Assembly: GCA_902727915.1 (NCBI GenBank)
Contig: CACVAU010000055.1
Span: 34,597-98,596, forward strand
Direction: 5' to 3'
DNA: 64,000 nucleotides
Source: an uncultured Sulfurovum sp.
Lineage (GTDB): Bacteria > Campylobacterota > Campylobacteria > Campylobacterales > Sulfurovaceae
Under the pieces are notes generated by a model. The model was not told the origin of the DNA. It worked only from the letters and a program-made list of their open reading frames with translations, and searched no databases. Positions 35,158 to 45,048 of this stretch are shown here, piece by piece. The number at the start of each line of letters is the position of its first letter. Within the stretch, counting starts at the first letter, position 1. Both the position numbers and the translations under genes were made by a program.

Positions 35158-36505
35158 TATCTTTTATCCTTTGAGACATATAAAATAAACATTGCTCTAA
35201 AATATCAGAGACACTTGTTTTAAAGTCACCATCTGTTTGTACTGTAATAATCTTCCCTCTTTTTTCAATTTCATCTTTATAAATTTCTTTTTGCTTATTA
35301 ATTTCATCTATATCAATTTCATACTTACGCTCATACAATGTTTCGGTATTAGCTGTCAAATAAAATAATAAATCTGGTTGAGGAATAATCCATTTATCAA
35401 CAAATCGCATAAACACTTTATTAACCTTAAAACCAAATCGTTCAGGGTAAATAATATTATCAAAATGATAACGATCAAACACCACTAATCCCCCTGTATG
35501 GGTGACAACAAAATATTTTAATTTACCAAAAACAAAGTCTAAAATATAATAAAAATATTTTATATAATTTTTAACACTATTTTTAATTGATTTTTCAATG
35601 ACTCGTCGACCTGAGGTATCTAATATTTCTTTTTGTCCTTGACTTCCAATCATCTTTGAGACACGAGGCAATAAAAATGGTCTCCAGTAAAACTCTTTAA
35701 CACGACCTGAAGTAAAAAAAAGACTACTATTTTCAACAAAATATTTTTTAATACTTGTTTTTCCAGCACCATCAATGCCTGTAAAACTAATACTTAAACC
35801 ATTTTTATTTTTAATTCTTGTAAAAATAGTTTTAAGAAAAATCATAAAGATTCCAAGTCTTTTGACATTTAAATTTTTGAGCATACGCACAATAAATTTA
35901 CCTCGAATTTTTTTAAAATCTTTTTCTATTTTTTCCCACTCTCCTACACGAATATAATCTATCAATTCATCGCCATAAGCAGTTCCCATTAAACCAATAA
36001 CTTCTGTTTTAAACGTTTGATTTTTAATTATTTTTTGTAATTTCTCGCGATACTTGTTTTTAACAATTCCAAATGTCACTAAAGGATAAAAAAGATGCAT
36101 AATCGCTTCAATTTCTTCATTGACAACATAAAAGTTTTTATACTTTTTTCGATTATTTTGAATAAGCGTACTTGATACTAAAGGTACAAGCGACTTATAC
36201 GCTGTCTCTGTCATCAAGTCTATTTTAATAATTTGACAATTACCCTCTTCATGTTTATAATAAAAATAATTATTTGTTCCATTGGCTGTTTTATTTTGCA
36301 TGTACAATTTAATAGTTAACTCTTTAGCTAAAGACAAAAGAAGCTTTTCAGCTTTTTCTTTATCACTAACCCAAAAATCTACATCATTACTTGTATATTC
36401 AGGTAATTTTTCATAATTACCAATAACACAATACGCTATGCTATGCCTTTCTAAAAGTTGAAAATATCCTAAGAGTAAATGTGATAATATATTTTTTTGA
36501 ATCAT
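35150..36505 (-). CDS. Fusion of nucleotidyltransferase-like and thymidylate-kinase-like domains
   Basis: A 451-residue two-part protein. The N-terminus (about 15-130) resembles minimal nucleotidyltransferases: YCVIGNYE followed by DVDFWV gives a D-x-D at 41-43. The C-terminus (about 238-445) has a P-loop FTGIDGAGKT (241-250) and D344-R345 in FDRYHFDN, as in dTMP-kinase-like enzymes. It lacks the length and context of a housekeeping Tmk, so a role in glycan or nucleotide-sugar chemistry is inferred. Overlaps on both sides show it belongs to the operon. Confidence 0.7.
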   Translation of the reverse strand: MIQKNILSHLLLGYFQLLERHSIAYCVIGNYEKLPEYTSNDVDFWVSDKEKAEKLLLSLAKELTIKLYMQNKTANGTNNYFYYKHEEGNCQIIKIDLMTETAYKSLVPLVSSTLIQNNRKKYKNFYVVNEEIEAIMHLFYPLVTFGIVKNKYREKLQKIIKNQTFKTEVIGLMGTAYGDELIDYIRVGEWEKIEKDFKKIRGKFIVRMLKNLNVKRLGIFMIFLKTIFTRIKNKNGLSISFTGIDGAGKTSIKKYFVENSSLFFTSGRVKEFYWRPFLLPRVSKMIGSQGQKEILDTSGRRVIEKSIKNSVKNYIKYFYYILDFVFGKLKYFVVTHTGGLVVFDRYHFDNIIYPERFGFKVNKVFMRFVDKWIIPQPDLLFYLTANTETLYERKYEIDIDEINKQKEIYKDEIEKRGKIITVQTDGDFKTSVSDILEQCLFYMSQRIKDNG

Positions 36506-37740
36506 TTTAATGCCTTTTTTGAATTGTTAAAAATACTTGCTTGTATTCCAAAGAGAAAAAATATAAATAATGCGACCTCTATTCTCTGTAAGGAGGGAGT
36601 GACAAATGATACAAACAGTAATAAAATTAAAATCGTATGGTTATTTAAGAGCATCGTTGTTGAAGGTAATGCTTTCATAATAGAAAAATAAATTAAAAGC
36701 AATAAAATTGTTCCTGTGAAACCATATTGACCAATCACCTGTGCCCAATAAGTATCATTATAAAAATGTTTATCATCATCTGGTCTAAATCCCCAACGTT
36801 GATCCATACCATATTTTTGATAGATAGGACTATAATTAATCATAGAACCTTTAGAAGCAAAAGTAGCTGGACCCGAGCCTATAGGAAAATAGTCTTTCGC
36901 AATTTTAAAACCATTAAGATAAGTGTAAAGTCTAGGCTGTTGAACCGTAGAATATTCTTTAATAGAGTTTTGAAATAAAACTGTTTGTGTCAGTACTACT
37001 AATAAAACAATTGTCACAAACCATCTAAAAATTTTCAAAACTATCTTATATTTACCTTGTAAATTTAAAAAAAAGATAATTGCTAAAAAGACAATCAACA
37101 TTTTTCGATTACCTGACATAAATAAAAATACAAATGATGAAAAAAGTAAAAAAATATTAATACCTTTATTACTATTGAGTGTATAAATAAAAACAATTAA
37201 TCCAAAAATAGCAAATACTGAACGTAAGGAAAAAATTGAAGCGTAAGAGTTTTCATAAAAACCAAATAACGTAGAAATACCTCCTATCCCTGACCAATTA
37301 TAAAATAAAAGAGAATAAAGTAACACAAAAAAAGTAAATAGTGTCAAATCTACATTTGCAGGAAAAACAATATTATTCATAGGGTAGACATAAGCAAATA
37401 AATATCCTATAAAAAAGTAGATCAACCACTTTAAAACACTTAAGTATTCTAAAACTATTAAAAATAAAGTATTAAATGAGCTAAAAGATAAAAGAATAAA
37501 ATAAATTGTGAACAAAATAAATAAGATAAAAAACTTTTTACTCAATAAACTATTAATACCTTCTAAAAGTTTTTGAGGTCTAAAAATAAGTAAAATAAAA
37601 AAAACCGTTAAAATAAAAATATCTATAAAACCATCTTGAAAAGATAAAAATTTTTTTGTAATGATTCCAAGCACATAAATTAAGAATATAATTCTTAAAA
37701 AAAATACTGGCTTATTCAATATCAAACTACTTTTTATCAT
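36502..37740 (-). CDS. O-antigen ligase/polymerase-like membrane protein
   Basis: A 412-residue integral membrane protein with about ten or more predicted helices. A larger periplasmic loop near 265-335 carries QPRLYTYLNGFKIAKDYFPIGSGPATF, the pattern of the Wzy_C/O-antigen ligase (WaaL) family. It probably polymerises or ligates the lipid-linked glycan on the periplasmic side. Ligase and polymerase cannot be told apart by sequence. It is unusually Phe/Ile/Leu-rich and AT-rich. It overlaps the fusion gene by four bases. Confidence 0.8.
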   Translation of the reverse strand: MIKSSLILNKPVFFLRIIFLIYVLGIITKKFLSFQDGFIDIFILTVFFILLIFRPQKLLEGINSLLSKKFFILFILFTIYFILLSFSSFNTLFLIVLEYLSVLKWLIYFFIGYLFAYVYPMNNIVFPANVDLTLFTFFVLLYSLLFYNWSGIGGISTLFGFYENSYASIFSLRSVFAIFGLIVFIYTLNSNKGINIFLLFSSFVFLFMSGNRKMLIVFLAIIFFLNLQGKYKIVLKIFRWFVTIVLLVVLTQTVLFQNSIKEYSTVQQPRLYTYLNGFKIAKDYFPIGSGPATFASKGSMINYSPIYQKYGMDQRWGFRPDDDKHFYNDTYWAQVIGQYGFTGTILLLLIYFSIMKALPSTTMLLNNHTILILLLFVSFVTPSLQRIEVALFIFFLFGIQASIFNNSKKALK

Positions 37741-37750
37741 TTTATATTTA

Positions 37751-38629
37751 CTACTTATTCCAATGATCTAAATTTCGGTTAATCAATAATGACAACTCTT
37801 GATTCATCTTTTCATAATATTCTAAAAGATTCTTTCTTGTTTTTACTGACATCTTCTCAACAGTTATTTTTTTATTATTTAAACGCATTATTCTAATTTT
37901 CAACTTATCAATAAATCGTTGTAAACCTATAGGCAATGATTGTTTAATTTTTTTCTTCACAGGATGATTAGCATTTAATAACTTAGAAATAATAAAAAAT
38001 TTCGGCATTGCAGATTCATTAATACGTTCCATATTAAGTCCTTCATAAGCTTCTAAATTAAAATATTTAAAAAGTTTCTGACATACCTCATTAGCATCTT
38101 TAGCGATGTCTTCTTGTAATATAATACAAACTTGTTCTTTTGGAAAAACAGTAAACAACTGATTTAACTGTTCTAAATATTCGCCATTTTTTTTATAACT
38201 TGTATTCCTTTGAACAATCATATTTTTACTCTTTCTATCTTCTTCAAGACTTAAAGCTTTATCAAAATCATCAATATTTTCCCAGCCCATTTTACGTGCA
38301 TACCAAAATGCAGAATAAGCTCGATCAATAGGGTTTCTCAAAACTATGACCAACTTCATTTTAGGATTATGTTCATAAGCTTTTTTAATGACATCCACAT
38401 CTTGAATAACTGTTACTGACTTCGCTAAAACTTTATCATTTTGAGAGCAATGATTAAAATATCTTTTAAAGTTTACCAAATATCCTAATTTATATTCCTC
38501 TTCTAACGAAAAATAAGGCATTTCTTCAGTTCTATGCTTACAGATTTTTGGATGCTGACCTACATAATATGCTAATGATGTTGTAGCCGATTTTTGAACA
38601 CCTGCAATTAAAAAATCAATTTTTTTCAT
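37751..38629 (-). CDS. PAPS-dependent sulfotransferase
   Basis: A 292-residue sulfotransferase of the heparan-sulfate type. The 5'-phosphosulfate loop VQKSATTS is at 11-18, including K13, and the 3'-phosphate motif is VIVLRNPIDRAYSAFW (94-109; R98, S106). The enzyme moves sulfate from PAPS to a hydroxyl or amine, here presumably a sugar of the exported glycan. No PAPS synthesis genes are in the window. It is ten bases upstream of the ligase/polymerase gene. Its own promoter carries two TGATACATTT boxes like those of two protease genes. Confidence 0.88.
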   Translation of the reverse strand: MKKIDFLIAGVQKSATTSLAYYVGQHPKICKHRTEEMPYFSLEEEYKLGYLVNFKRYFNHCSQNDKVLAKSVTVIQDVDVIKKAYEHNPKMKLVIVLRNPIDRAYSAFWYARKMGWENIDDFDKALSLEEDRKSKNMIVQRNTSYKKNGEYLEQLNQLFTVFPKEQVCIILQEDIAKDANEVCQKLFKYFNLEAYEGLNMERINESAMPKFFIISKLLNANHPVKKKIKQSLPIGLQRFIDKLKIRIMRLNNKKITVEKMSVKTRKNLLEYYEKMNQELSLLINRNLDHWNK

Positions 38630-38680
38630 TTACTCCCTTTAATAAAAATTATGTTTTATATATTATTAAGTTTACTTAAT

Positions 38681-38711
38681 AGTATAGTCTAAATGTATCA
38701 TAAATGTATCA
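38681..38711 (-). promoter_or_regulatory. Promoter with two 11-bp-phased TGATACATTT boxes (sulfotransferase)
   Basis: On the minus strand TGATACATTT is found at 38711-38702 and 38700-38691. A TATACT follows at 38686-38681, four bases after the second box (or TACTAT at six). The site lies in the 109-base gap after the flippase gene, upstream of the sulfotransferase. This is the third occurrence of the motif seen before proteases 2 and 3. Confidence 0.6.
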
Positions 38712-38738
38712 GAATCAAAACATTATGAATAATAAGTT

Positions 38739-39986
38739 TTAAATAATTTGTTTTTGTTTAAGTACAAAAAAACTTATAAAATTCCATAAGAACATAGAAA
38801 CCAACGTAGCTGTCGCAGCTCCATCAATACCATATGAAGGTATTAAGATGAAATTTAAAATAAAATTAATAACTAAGCTTATCAATAATATCTTCATAAA
38901 AATATTTTGATTATCTGTCATATTCAAAACATAACCAACGGGTCCAAATAATGCATTAATCAAGTAACCTACAATAATAATTTTTAAAGTTAGCGTTGCC
39001 GATTTAAACTCTTCCCCAAATAAACCTAAAAAAAAGTCAGGAAAGCTATAAAGTATAATGGCCATAGGTAAACTACTAAAAAGAATAATAATAACCGTAC
39101 TCCTATAAATTTTTTTAATTTCATTATTTTTTGAAGAATATGACTGAGCTAATTTAGGTGCAATATAAGCATTAACTGATTGCAATACAAACGTAATGGC
39201 AAATGAAATTTTAATACAAGCACTGTAAATACCAACTTGATACTCAGTCATATAATAACCAATCATAAAACTATCAAGGTATCCCATTATAAATAAAATA
39301 GATGATGTAAAAAACATGGGGTATGAATATTTAATAATCTTATTTTTATATTTTTCTTTACTTCTTAAATTAATATTTTGTGCTTTTAAAAATTTGAAAA
39401 AAACCATACTCAATAATAAACTAATCAATAAAATAGCGCCATACATTAAATAAATTGGACTAAAATTAAAATTAAAATAAATACTTAAAGAGAGTAAAAA
39501 CAGGAGAACCATATTTAAAGATAAGCTTTTAAAAAAAGAGTACATTCTAACTTCATGAAAAGCACGAAAAACTTCTATTGATAATAAAAAAAAGCTAAAA
39601 GGAATAATCATATAGATAAAACCCATAATATAATTATGTGCATCAAATGATTTAAAAATATATTCGTTAATTTGGGTAGAAAAAGTATAAAAAAGTAGAG
39701 AAACGAAGATTGAAGATAATAATAATATTTTAAAAGTTTTTTTAATAAATGAAGATATTTTATCACTTTCATTTTGAAAAGATGGTATCATTCTTACCAT
39801 ATATAAGTCTAAACCCACTATTGAGAAAATGGTAGCTATCATTAATAATGCCAATATCAAATTAAATATCCCCAATACTTCAGCACCATAGTATTGAGAA
39901 ATTATAATATGTAGTAGAAAAAGAAAAAGTGCGCCAAACACCTTAAAAACAAAGATAAAAAATGAACCTTTTAATAAATCGTTCAT
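38739..39986 (-). CDS. Polysaccharide flippase (Wzx-like, MATE/MOP superfamily)
   Basis: A 415-residue membrane protein with about twelve predicted helices. FKVFGALFLFLLHIIISQYYG at the N-terminus is the usual opening of Wzx/PST flippases, followed by a GIFNLILALL helix. It moves undecaprenyl-linked repeat units across the inner membrane. The ATG at 39984-39986 is chosen over the TTG one codon earlier; no strong ribosome site is seen for either. It is the first gene of the glycan locus by transcription direction, with a -10 candidate about 70 bases upstream. Confidence 0.88.
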   Translation of the reverse strand: MNDLLKGSFFIFVFKVFGALFLFLLHIIISQYYGAEVLGIFNLILALLMIATIFSIVGLDLYMVRMIPSFQNESDKISSFIKKTFKILLLSSIFVSLLFYTFSTQINEYIFKSFDAHNYIMGFIYMIIPFSFFLLSIEVFRAFHEVRMYSFFKSLSLNMVLLFLLSLSIYFNFNFSPIYLMYGAILLISLLLSMVFFKFLKAQNINLRSKEKYKNKIIKYSYPMFFTSSILFIMGYLDSFMIGYYMTEYQVGIYSACIKISFAITFVLQSVNAYIAPKLAQSYSSKNNEIKKIYRSTVIIILFSSLPMAIILYSFPDFFLGLFGEEFKSATLTLKIIIVGYLINALFGPVGYVLNMTDNQNIFMKILLISLVINFILNFILIPSYGIDGAATATLVSMFLWNFISFFVLKQKQII

Positions 39987-40053
39987 CAATATTCAACACT
40001 AAAAAAATAAAAAAATAAGTTACAACACAAGCTATTAAATCCATACATGCTAA

Positions 40054-40059
40054 ATTATA
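40054..40059 (-). promoter_or_regulatory. Probable -10 box for the flippase gene
   Basis: TATAAT on the minus strand, about 70 bases before the flippase ATG in an AT-rich gap. No clear -35 and no TGATACATTT box are present. Confidence 0.35.
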
Positions 40060-40081
40060 AACTAAAAAAGATTAAATTAAC

Positions 40082-40158
40082 ATAGATAACTACAAATAAA
40101 AGTAAAAAATAATTTTATTTCATATTAAAAATTAAAAGAAAGGCTTATAGTTATCTAT
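40082..40158. repeat. Perfect 11-bp inverted repeat downstream of clpB
   Basis: ATAGATAACTA (40082-40092) and TAGTTATCTAT (40148-40158) are exact complements 55 bases apart. They lie between the clpB stop and the flippase promoter. They could form a long-range stem ending the clpB transcript or a pair of regulator half-sites. The loop itself is AT-rich without further pairing. Confidence 0.4.
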
Positions 40159-40209
40159 TTAAAAAAATAATCAATTATAATATAACAAAATTAAATTAAA
40201 AAAAATATT

Positions 40210-42783
40210 TTATTGCACACTAACTATAATTTTGCCATCAAGTAGCTCAAATGCAACTGAAGAACCCTCCCCAACTTTATCCTCTAAAATAAGTTCTGCT
40301 AATCTATCTTCTACCTCATCATACAGTGCGCGTTTAAGAGGTCTAGCCCCATAGTCTGGATCAAATCCAACTTCAGCGATATAAGCTTTCACTGCTTTAC
40401 TTAAAGTAATTGTAATATTTCTACTGGCTAATTTTTTCTCAATATTTTCAAGTAAAATATCAACAATTCCAGTAATCGCTTCAAGATTAAGAGGATTAAA
40501 AGTAACTATGTCATCTAAACGATTCAAGAATTCTGGTTTAAAGTGTTTTTTTAACGCTTCATTAACGGCCAGTTCTCTCTCATTTCTATCTTCGTATTCC
40601 ATAATTTTGTCTGAAGCAATGTTTGAAGTCATAATAATAATGGTGTTTTTAAAATCAATGGTCACCCCTTTGTTGTCTGTCAAGCGACCATCATCTAATA
40701 CTTGTAAAAGGGTATTAAAGACATCGGGATGTGCCTTTTCAATCTCATCAAATAAAACTACAGAATATGGCTTTCTTCTTACAGCTTCGGTAAGTTGTCC
40801 ACCTTCATCGTACCCAACATAACCAGGAGGTGCACCAACCAAACGAGACGCTGCGTGTTTTTCCATGTACTCAGACATATCAATACGAATAAGCGATTTT
40901 TCAGAATCAAACAAAAACTTGGCTAAAGTTTTTGCCACTTGTGTTTTACCCACACCTGTAGGTCCTAAAAACATAAATGACCCAATAGGACGATTTACTT
41001 CACTTAATCCTGCCTTATTACGTTTTATTGCTCGTGCAACTGCTTTTAATGCTTCATTCTGTCCAATCACTTCTTTATTTAAAATACTTTCAACATTTAA
41101 GATTTTTTCTTTTTCTGTTTGCAACATTTTATTCACAGGAATACCTGTCCAACGACTTACAATGGAGGCAATGATTTCATCATCAACAGAGTTTTTAAGT
41201 AATGTACCTTCTTTGGTCATTGTTTTCCAACGCGTTTCTAAAATCTTTACCTCCTGTTCTTTTGCTGGAATTTGTCCATGTGTAATCTCAGCTACTTTTG
41301 AAAAATCGCCTTCACGTTCAGCAGTAGTTGCTTTTGTTTTTAAAGCTTCAATATCACTTTTCAATATGGCAATATCATTAAAAACTTTTTTTTCATTATC
41401 AAACTGGCTTTGTAAAGAGATTCTTTCTTCTTCTAAATCAGCCAGTTCTTTCTCAATCTCTTCAAGACGAGAAGCATTTTTGTCACCCTCTTCCATACGC
41501 AATGCCTCTTTTTCAACGTGGAGAGTAGAGAGTGCACGTTTTGCTTTGGCTAGATCAGTTGGTTCTGATTCTATTTGCATTTTTAATTCAGCAGCAGCTT
41601 CGTCAATAAGGTCAATCGCTTTATCAGGTAAAAATCTATCGGTAATGTATCTATCACTTAACTTCGCTGCTGAGACTAAAGCAGCATCGGTAATGGTCAC
41701 ATTATGATGAGACTCTAAACGCTCTTTAATCCCACGTAAAATCTGTAAGGCTTCATTAATGCTTGGTTCATCCACTTTAACTGGTTGAAAACGTCTCTGT
41801 AACGCTGTATCTTTTTCAAAATATTTTCGATACTCTTTTAAGGTTGTCGCACCAATGGTTCGCAACTCTCCACGTGCTAAAGCAGGTTTTAAAATATTCG
41901 CAGCATCATTACCACCTTCTGAACCTCCTGCCCCAATAATAGTATGAATTTCATCAATAAATAAAATAATGTTTGAAGAGGATTTTACTTCATCAATCAC
42001 TGCTTTAAGTCTTTCTTCAAATTCACCTCTGTATTTTGCACCAGCAATTAAACGGTTCATGTCCAAAGAGACAACACGCATGTTTTGTAAACTTAAAGGT
42101 ACTTCTTTGTTCACAATACGCTGTGCTAACCCTTCTACAATCGCTGTTTTACCTGTTCCAGGTTCACCTATTAAAATAGGATTGTTTTTAGTTTTACGAA
42201 TCAAAATTTGCATCATTCGTTGTACTTCTTCATCTCTACCAATAACAGGATCTAACGCACCATCAATGGCTTTTTGGTTTAAATCAATACCATATTTATC
42301 CAAAGCTTCTAGGGCTTCATCCCCACTTTGAGAATCAATGCTTTTACCTCCTCTAATAGATTCTAAAGTTTTTTTTAATTCAGATAAATCAACATACTTA
42401 GTCATAGAATCTTGAAGAAAGGCTTCGTTAAGATTGGCGATAATCCAAGTATCTACAGAAAGATAAGCATCTCCATTAGCAGTCATTACTCCCTCAGCTA
42501 CTTGTAAAGTACCAACCAACTTTTGAGAAAGTCGTATATTCTCTTTACTCACAGAAGAAACCGTTGATAATTTATTAGTCAATGATTTAACTTCTAGTTC
42601 AATAGCTGCTTTATCAATATTCATTTTATTTAATGCTTGTTGCAAAAGTGAACTGCTGTTTGACAACAATCCCCACAGTACATGTAAGGGATCAACTTCT
42701 TGATTCTTATTATGTAAAGCAAGTGATACAGCTGATTCAATTGAAGCACTCAGTTGATGGGTTAATTTTTCTTGTATACTCAT
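40210..42783 (-). CDS. clpB: ATP-dependent disaggregase ClpB
   Basis: An 857-residue AAA+ chaperone that threads proteins out of aggregates together with DnaK. It has an N-domain (1-145), first AAA+ module with Walker A GEPGTGKT (206-213), the long coiled-coil middle domain (about 400-520, Glu/Lys/Leu-rich) and a second module with GPTGVGKT near 600. The middle domain separates it from ClpA/ClpC. The length is standard. An AGTGCTA half-site lies upstream, but no full CIRCE element. Confidence 0.97.
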   Translation of the reverse strand: MSIQEKLTHQLSASIESAVSLALHNKNQEVDPLHVLWGLLSNSSSLLQQALNKMNIDKAAIELEVKSLTNKLSTVSSVSKENIRLSQKLVGTLQVAEGVMTANGDAYLSVDTWIIANLNEAFLQDSMTKYVDLSELKKTLESIRGGKSIDSQSGDEALEALDKYGIDLNQKAIDGALDPVIGRDEEVQRMMQILIRKTKNNPILIGEPGTGKTAIVEGLAQRIVNKEVPLSLQNMRVVSLDMNRLIAGAKYRGEFEERLKAVIDEVKSSSNIILFIDEIHTIIGAGGSEGGNDAANILKPALARGELRTIGATTLKEYRKYFEKDTALQRRFQPVKVDEPSINEALQILRGIKERLESHHNVTITDAALVSAAKLSDRYITDRFLPDKAIDLIDEAAAELKMQIESEPTDLAKAKRALSTLHVEKEALRMEEGDKNASRLEEIEKELADLEEERISLQSQFDNEKKVFNDIAILKSDIEALKTKATTAEREGDFSKVAEITHGQIPAKEQEVKILETRWKTMTKEGTLLKNSVDDEIIASIVSRWTGIPVNKMLQTEKEKILNVESILNKEVIGQNEALKAVARAIKRNKAGLSEVNRPIGSFMFLGPTGVGKTQVAKTLAKFLFDSEKSLIRIDMSEYMEKHAASRLVGAPPGYVGYDEGGQLTEAVRRKPYSVVLFDEIEKAHPDVFNTLLQVLDDGRLTDNKGVTIDFKNTIIIMTSNIASDKIMEYEDRNERELAVNEALKKHFKPEFLNRLDDIVTFNPLNLEAITGIVDILLENIEKKLASRNITITLSKAVKAYIAEVGFDPDYGARPLKRALYDEVEDRLAELILEDKVGEGSSVAFELLDGKIIVSVQ

Positions 42784-42943
42784 ATTTATCTCCTAAATAA
42801 CTATTTGAAATTTTTCATTTATATTTCAACATTCTAATATAAATTTTAATAAAAAAGTGCTACTTTAGTCGCAAAATTACTTTATTAACAATAATTAATA
42901 AATAACATATCTATAAAATTACTCAATTTTTATCAACTTTAGA

Positions 42944-42949
42944 TAAAAT
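42944..42949 (+). promoter_or_regulatory. Possible -10 box for the ctpA-pur operon
   Basis: TAAAAT in the context AGATAAAATG lies 40 bases before the ctpA ATG, in the 205-base divergent gap with clpB. The context is T-rich upstream; no -35 is evident. Confidence 0.35.
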
Positions 42950-42988
42950 GTACCCCTTTACAAAAATGATGGGATAAATAATAATCAA

Positions 42989-44299
42989 ATGATAATTAAA
43001 AACAAAAAAGCAATACTATTAGGCTTTCTTTCTAGTCTAACAGCTTCTGTAATACTAACAACATCTTTACAAGCTAACAGTACAAATCGTCAAGATGAAC
43101 AAAGTTCAAAACTAGAATCTTACTTAAAGTTTACCAAAATAGTACAACTTATTGAAGAACAATATGTTGATGAAATCAATGCTTCTGATATCATTAACAA
43201 CGCACTAAAAGGTATGCTTTCTAATCTTGATGCACACTCATCATTTATGGACCCAAAAGAGACAAAAGAGCTACAAGTACAAACACATGGAGAATTTGGT
43301 GGACTGGGTATTACCGTAGGTATGAAAGATGGTGCATTAACAGTTATTGCTCCCCTTGAAGGTACTCCAGCTGATAAAGCAGGAATAAAAGCTGGTGATA
43401 TCATTTTAAAAATCAATGCCTTAGCAACCATGGGTATGACCATTGATAAAGCTGTTTCAATCATGCGTGGAAAACCTCAAACGTCTATTGAACTAACCGT
43501 TGTTAGAAAAGGTGAAATCAAGCCTCTTAAAATTGAAATCATTAGAGATATCATTGAAATTCAATCCGTTTATTCTAAAACCATTGGAGATGATATCCTC
43601 TACATGCGTGTAACTTCATTTGACCAAAAAGTAGTTCAAGGACTTCAAGAAGGCATTAAAGAGAACCCAAATAGAACAGGGATTATTCTTGATTTAAGAA
43701 ACAATCCGGGAGGTCTTCTTAACCAAGCGATTGGGGTAGTTGATATGTTTGTTAAAGAAGGTGCTATTGTTAGTCAAAAAGGTAAAATAGCTGAAGAAAA
43801 CCTTGTTTATAATGCCAGTGAAGCGAATACAGATTTAACAACCCCTTTGGTTATCTTAGTTAATGGTGGTTCAGCCTCTGCTTCAGAAATTGTTTCTGGT
43901 GCCTTACAAGATCATAAACGAGCTGTTGTCGTAGGTAATAAAACTTTTGGGAAAGGTTCTGTTCAAGTAGTTATGCCAATTAGTCAAACCGAAGCATTAC
44001 GTTTAACCATTGCGAGATATTATCTTCCAAGTGGTCGAACCATACAAGCTGTTGGTGTAACACCTGATGTAGAAGTTTCTTTTGGTGAGATAAAAAAAGC
44101 TGAAGAAGGTATTTCGATTAAAGAGAAAGATTTGCAAAAACACTTAGAGAATGAGCTTGAAAAAGTAGATGGTAAAAAAGAAGACAACGAAAAGACAGAA
44201 GAAGATAAAACAATTATCACAGAAGAGCAAATTTATAAAGATTCTCAACTTAAATCAGCTGTTGATATTCTCAAAGCGTTAATGATTACCAATAAATAA
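42989..44299 (+). CDS. ctpA: C-terminal processing peptidase, S41 family
   Basis: A 436-residue periplasmic serine protease with a signal/anchor segment (about 8-30). A PDZ domain lies at about 100-180 (GGLGITV...[12 protein letters not shown]). The S41 domain has the Ser/Lys dyad S297 (GGSASASE) and K322 (FGKGSV). The C-terminal 60 residues are charged and low in complexity. The family trims or degrades envelope proteins and cell-wall hydrolases. It starts a plus-strand operon with purC, as in Campylobacter. Confidence 0.93.
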   Translation: MIIKNKKAILLGFLSSLTASVILTTSLQANSTNRQDEQSSKLESYLKFTKIVQLIEEQYVDEINASDIINNALKGMLSNLDAHSSFMDPKETKELQVQTHGEFGGLGITVGMKDGALTVIAPLEGTPADKAGIKAGDIILKINALATMGMTIDKAVSIMRGKPQTSIELTVVRKGEIKPLKIEIIRDIIEIQSVYSKTIGDDILYMRVTSFDQKVVQGLQEGIKENPNRTGIILDLRNNPGGLLNQAIGVVDMFVKEGAIVSQKGKIAEENLVYNASEANTDLTTPLVILVNGGSASASEIVSGALQDHKRAVVVGNKTFGKGSVQVVMPISQTEALRLTIARYYLPSGRTIQAVGVTPDVEVSFGEIKKAEEGISIKEKDLQKHLENELEKVDGKKEDNEKTEEDKTIITEEQIYKDSQLKSAVDILKALMITNK

Positions 44300-44328
44300 A
44301 TTCAACCCATAAAAAGGACAAAAAAATA

Positions 44329-45048
44329 ATGGAAAAAACATCATTGCTCTATGAAGGTAAAGCAAAGAAGATTTGGTATACAAAAGATGAAACCCTTTTA
44401 ATTTCCGAATTCAAAGATGATTTAACTGCTTTTAATGGAGAAAAAAAATCTTCAGAAACAGGTAAAGGTGCATTAAACAATAAAATTTCAACAGAACTCT
44501 TTAAAGTGCTTAACAACAAAGGTGTTGCAACACATTTTATAGAAATGCTAGATGATAATCACATGCTTCATAAAAAAGCTGATGTAATTTATTTAGAAGT
44601 AATTGTCAGAAATATTGCTACAGGCTCTTTAAGTAGAAACCTTGGAATCGAAGATGGAAAAAAACTTCCATTTACACTTATAGAATTTGACTACAAAAAT
44701 GATGAGCTTGGTGACCCAAAACTAAATGACCAACATTGTCTTATTTTAGAACTTGTAGAGCATCCTGATGAACTTGACTATATTCGCTTTATGGCAAGAA
44801 AAGTAAATAGTGTAATGCAAGAGTTCTTTTCTGACAAAGGTTTAATCGTTGTTGACTTTAAACTTGAGTTTGGTAAAGATTCTAATGGTAATATCATCTT
44901 AATTGATGAACTTAGCCCTGATAACTTTCGATTTTGGGATGCTAAAACAGGTGAGAGTATGGATAAAGATAGATTTAGAAAAGGTCTAGGTGGTCTTAAA
45001 GTGGCTTACCAAGAAGTATTAACAAGAATTTTAGGAGAAGCGAAATAA
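44329..45048 (+). CDS. purC: SAICAR synthetase
   Basis: A 239-residue purine-pathway enzyme that joins CAIR and aspartate with ATP. Conserved segments are [10 protein letters not shown] (7-16), [11 protein letters not shown] near 88-98 and [13 protein letters not shown] near 186-198. AAAAAGGAC precedes the ATG. The gene follows ctpA by 29 bases, and its TAA overlaps the purS ATG by one base. Confidence 0.97.
   Translation: MEKTSLLYEGKAKKIWYTKDETLLISEFKDDLTAFNGEKKSSETGKGALNNKISTELFKVLNNKGVATHFIEMLDDNHMLHKKADVIYLEVIVRNIATGSLSRNLGIEDGKKLPFTLIEFDYKNDELGDPKLNDQHCLILELVEHPDELDYIRFMARKVNSVMQEFFSDKGLIVVDFKLEFGKDSNGNIILIDELSPDNFRFWDAKTGESMDKDRFRKGLGGLKVAYQEVLTRILGEAK

Noticed and set aside
35150..36505. 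Housekeeping thymidylate kinase
   Set aside because: The kinase region is fused to a nucleotidyltransferase-like domain and embedded in a glycan operon, unlike a normal tmk of about 200 residues.
40865..41707. 280-codon plus-strand frame
   Set aside because: It lies wholly antisense to clpB, which has every ClpB motif; the translation is Ser/Phe-rich as expected of a shadow frame.
42784..42988. Possible CIRCE heat-shock operator upstream of clpB
   Set aside because: Only one half resembling AGTGCTA is present; the inverted partner at nine-base spacing is missing.
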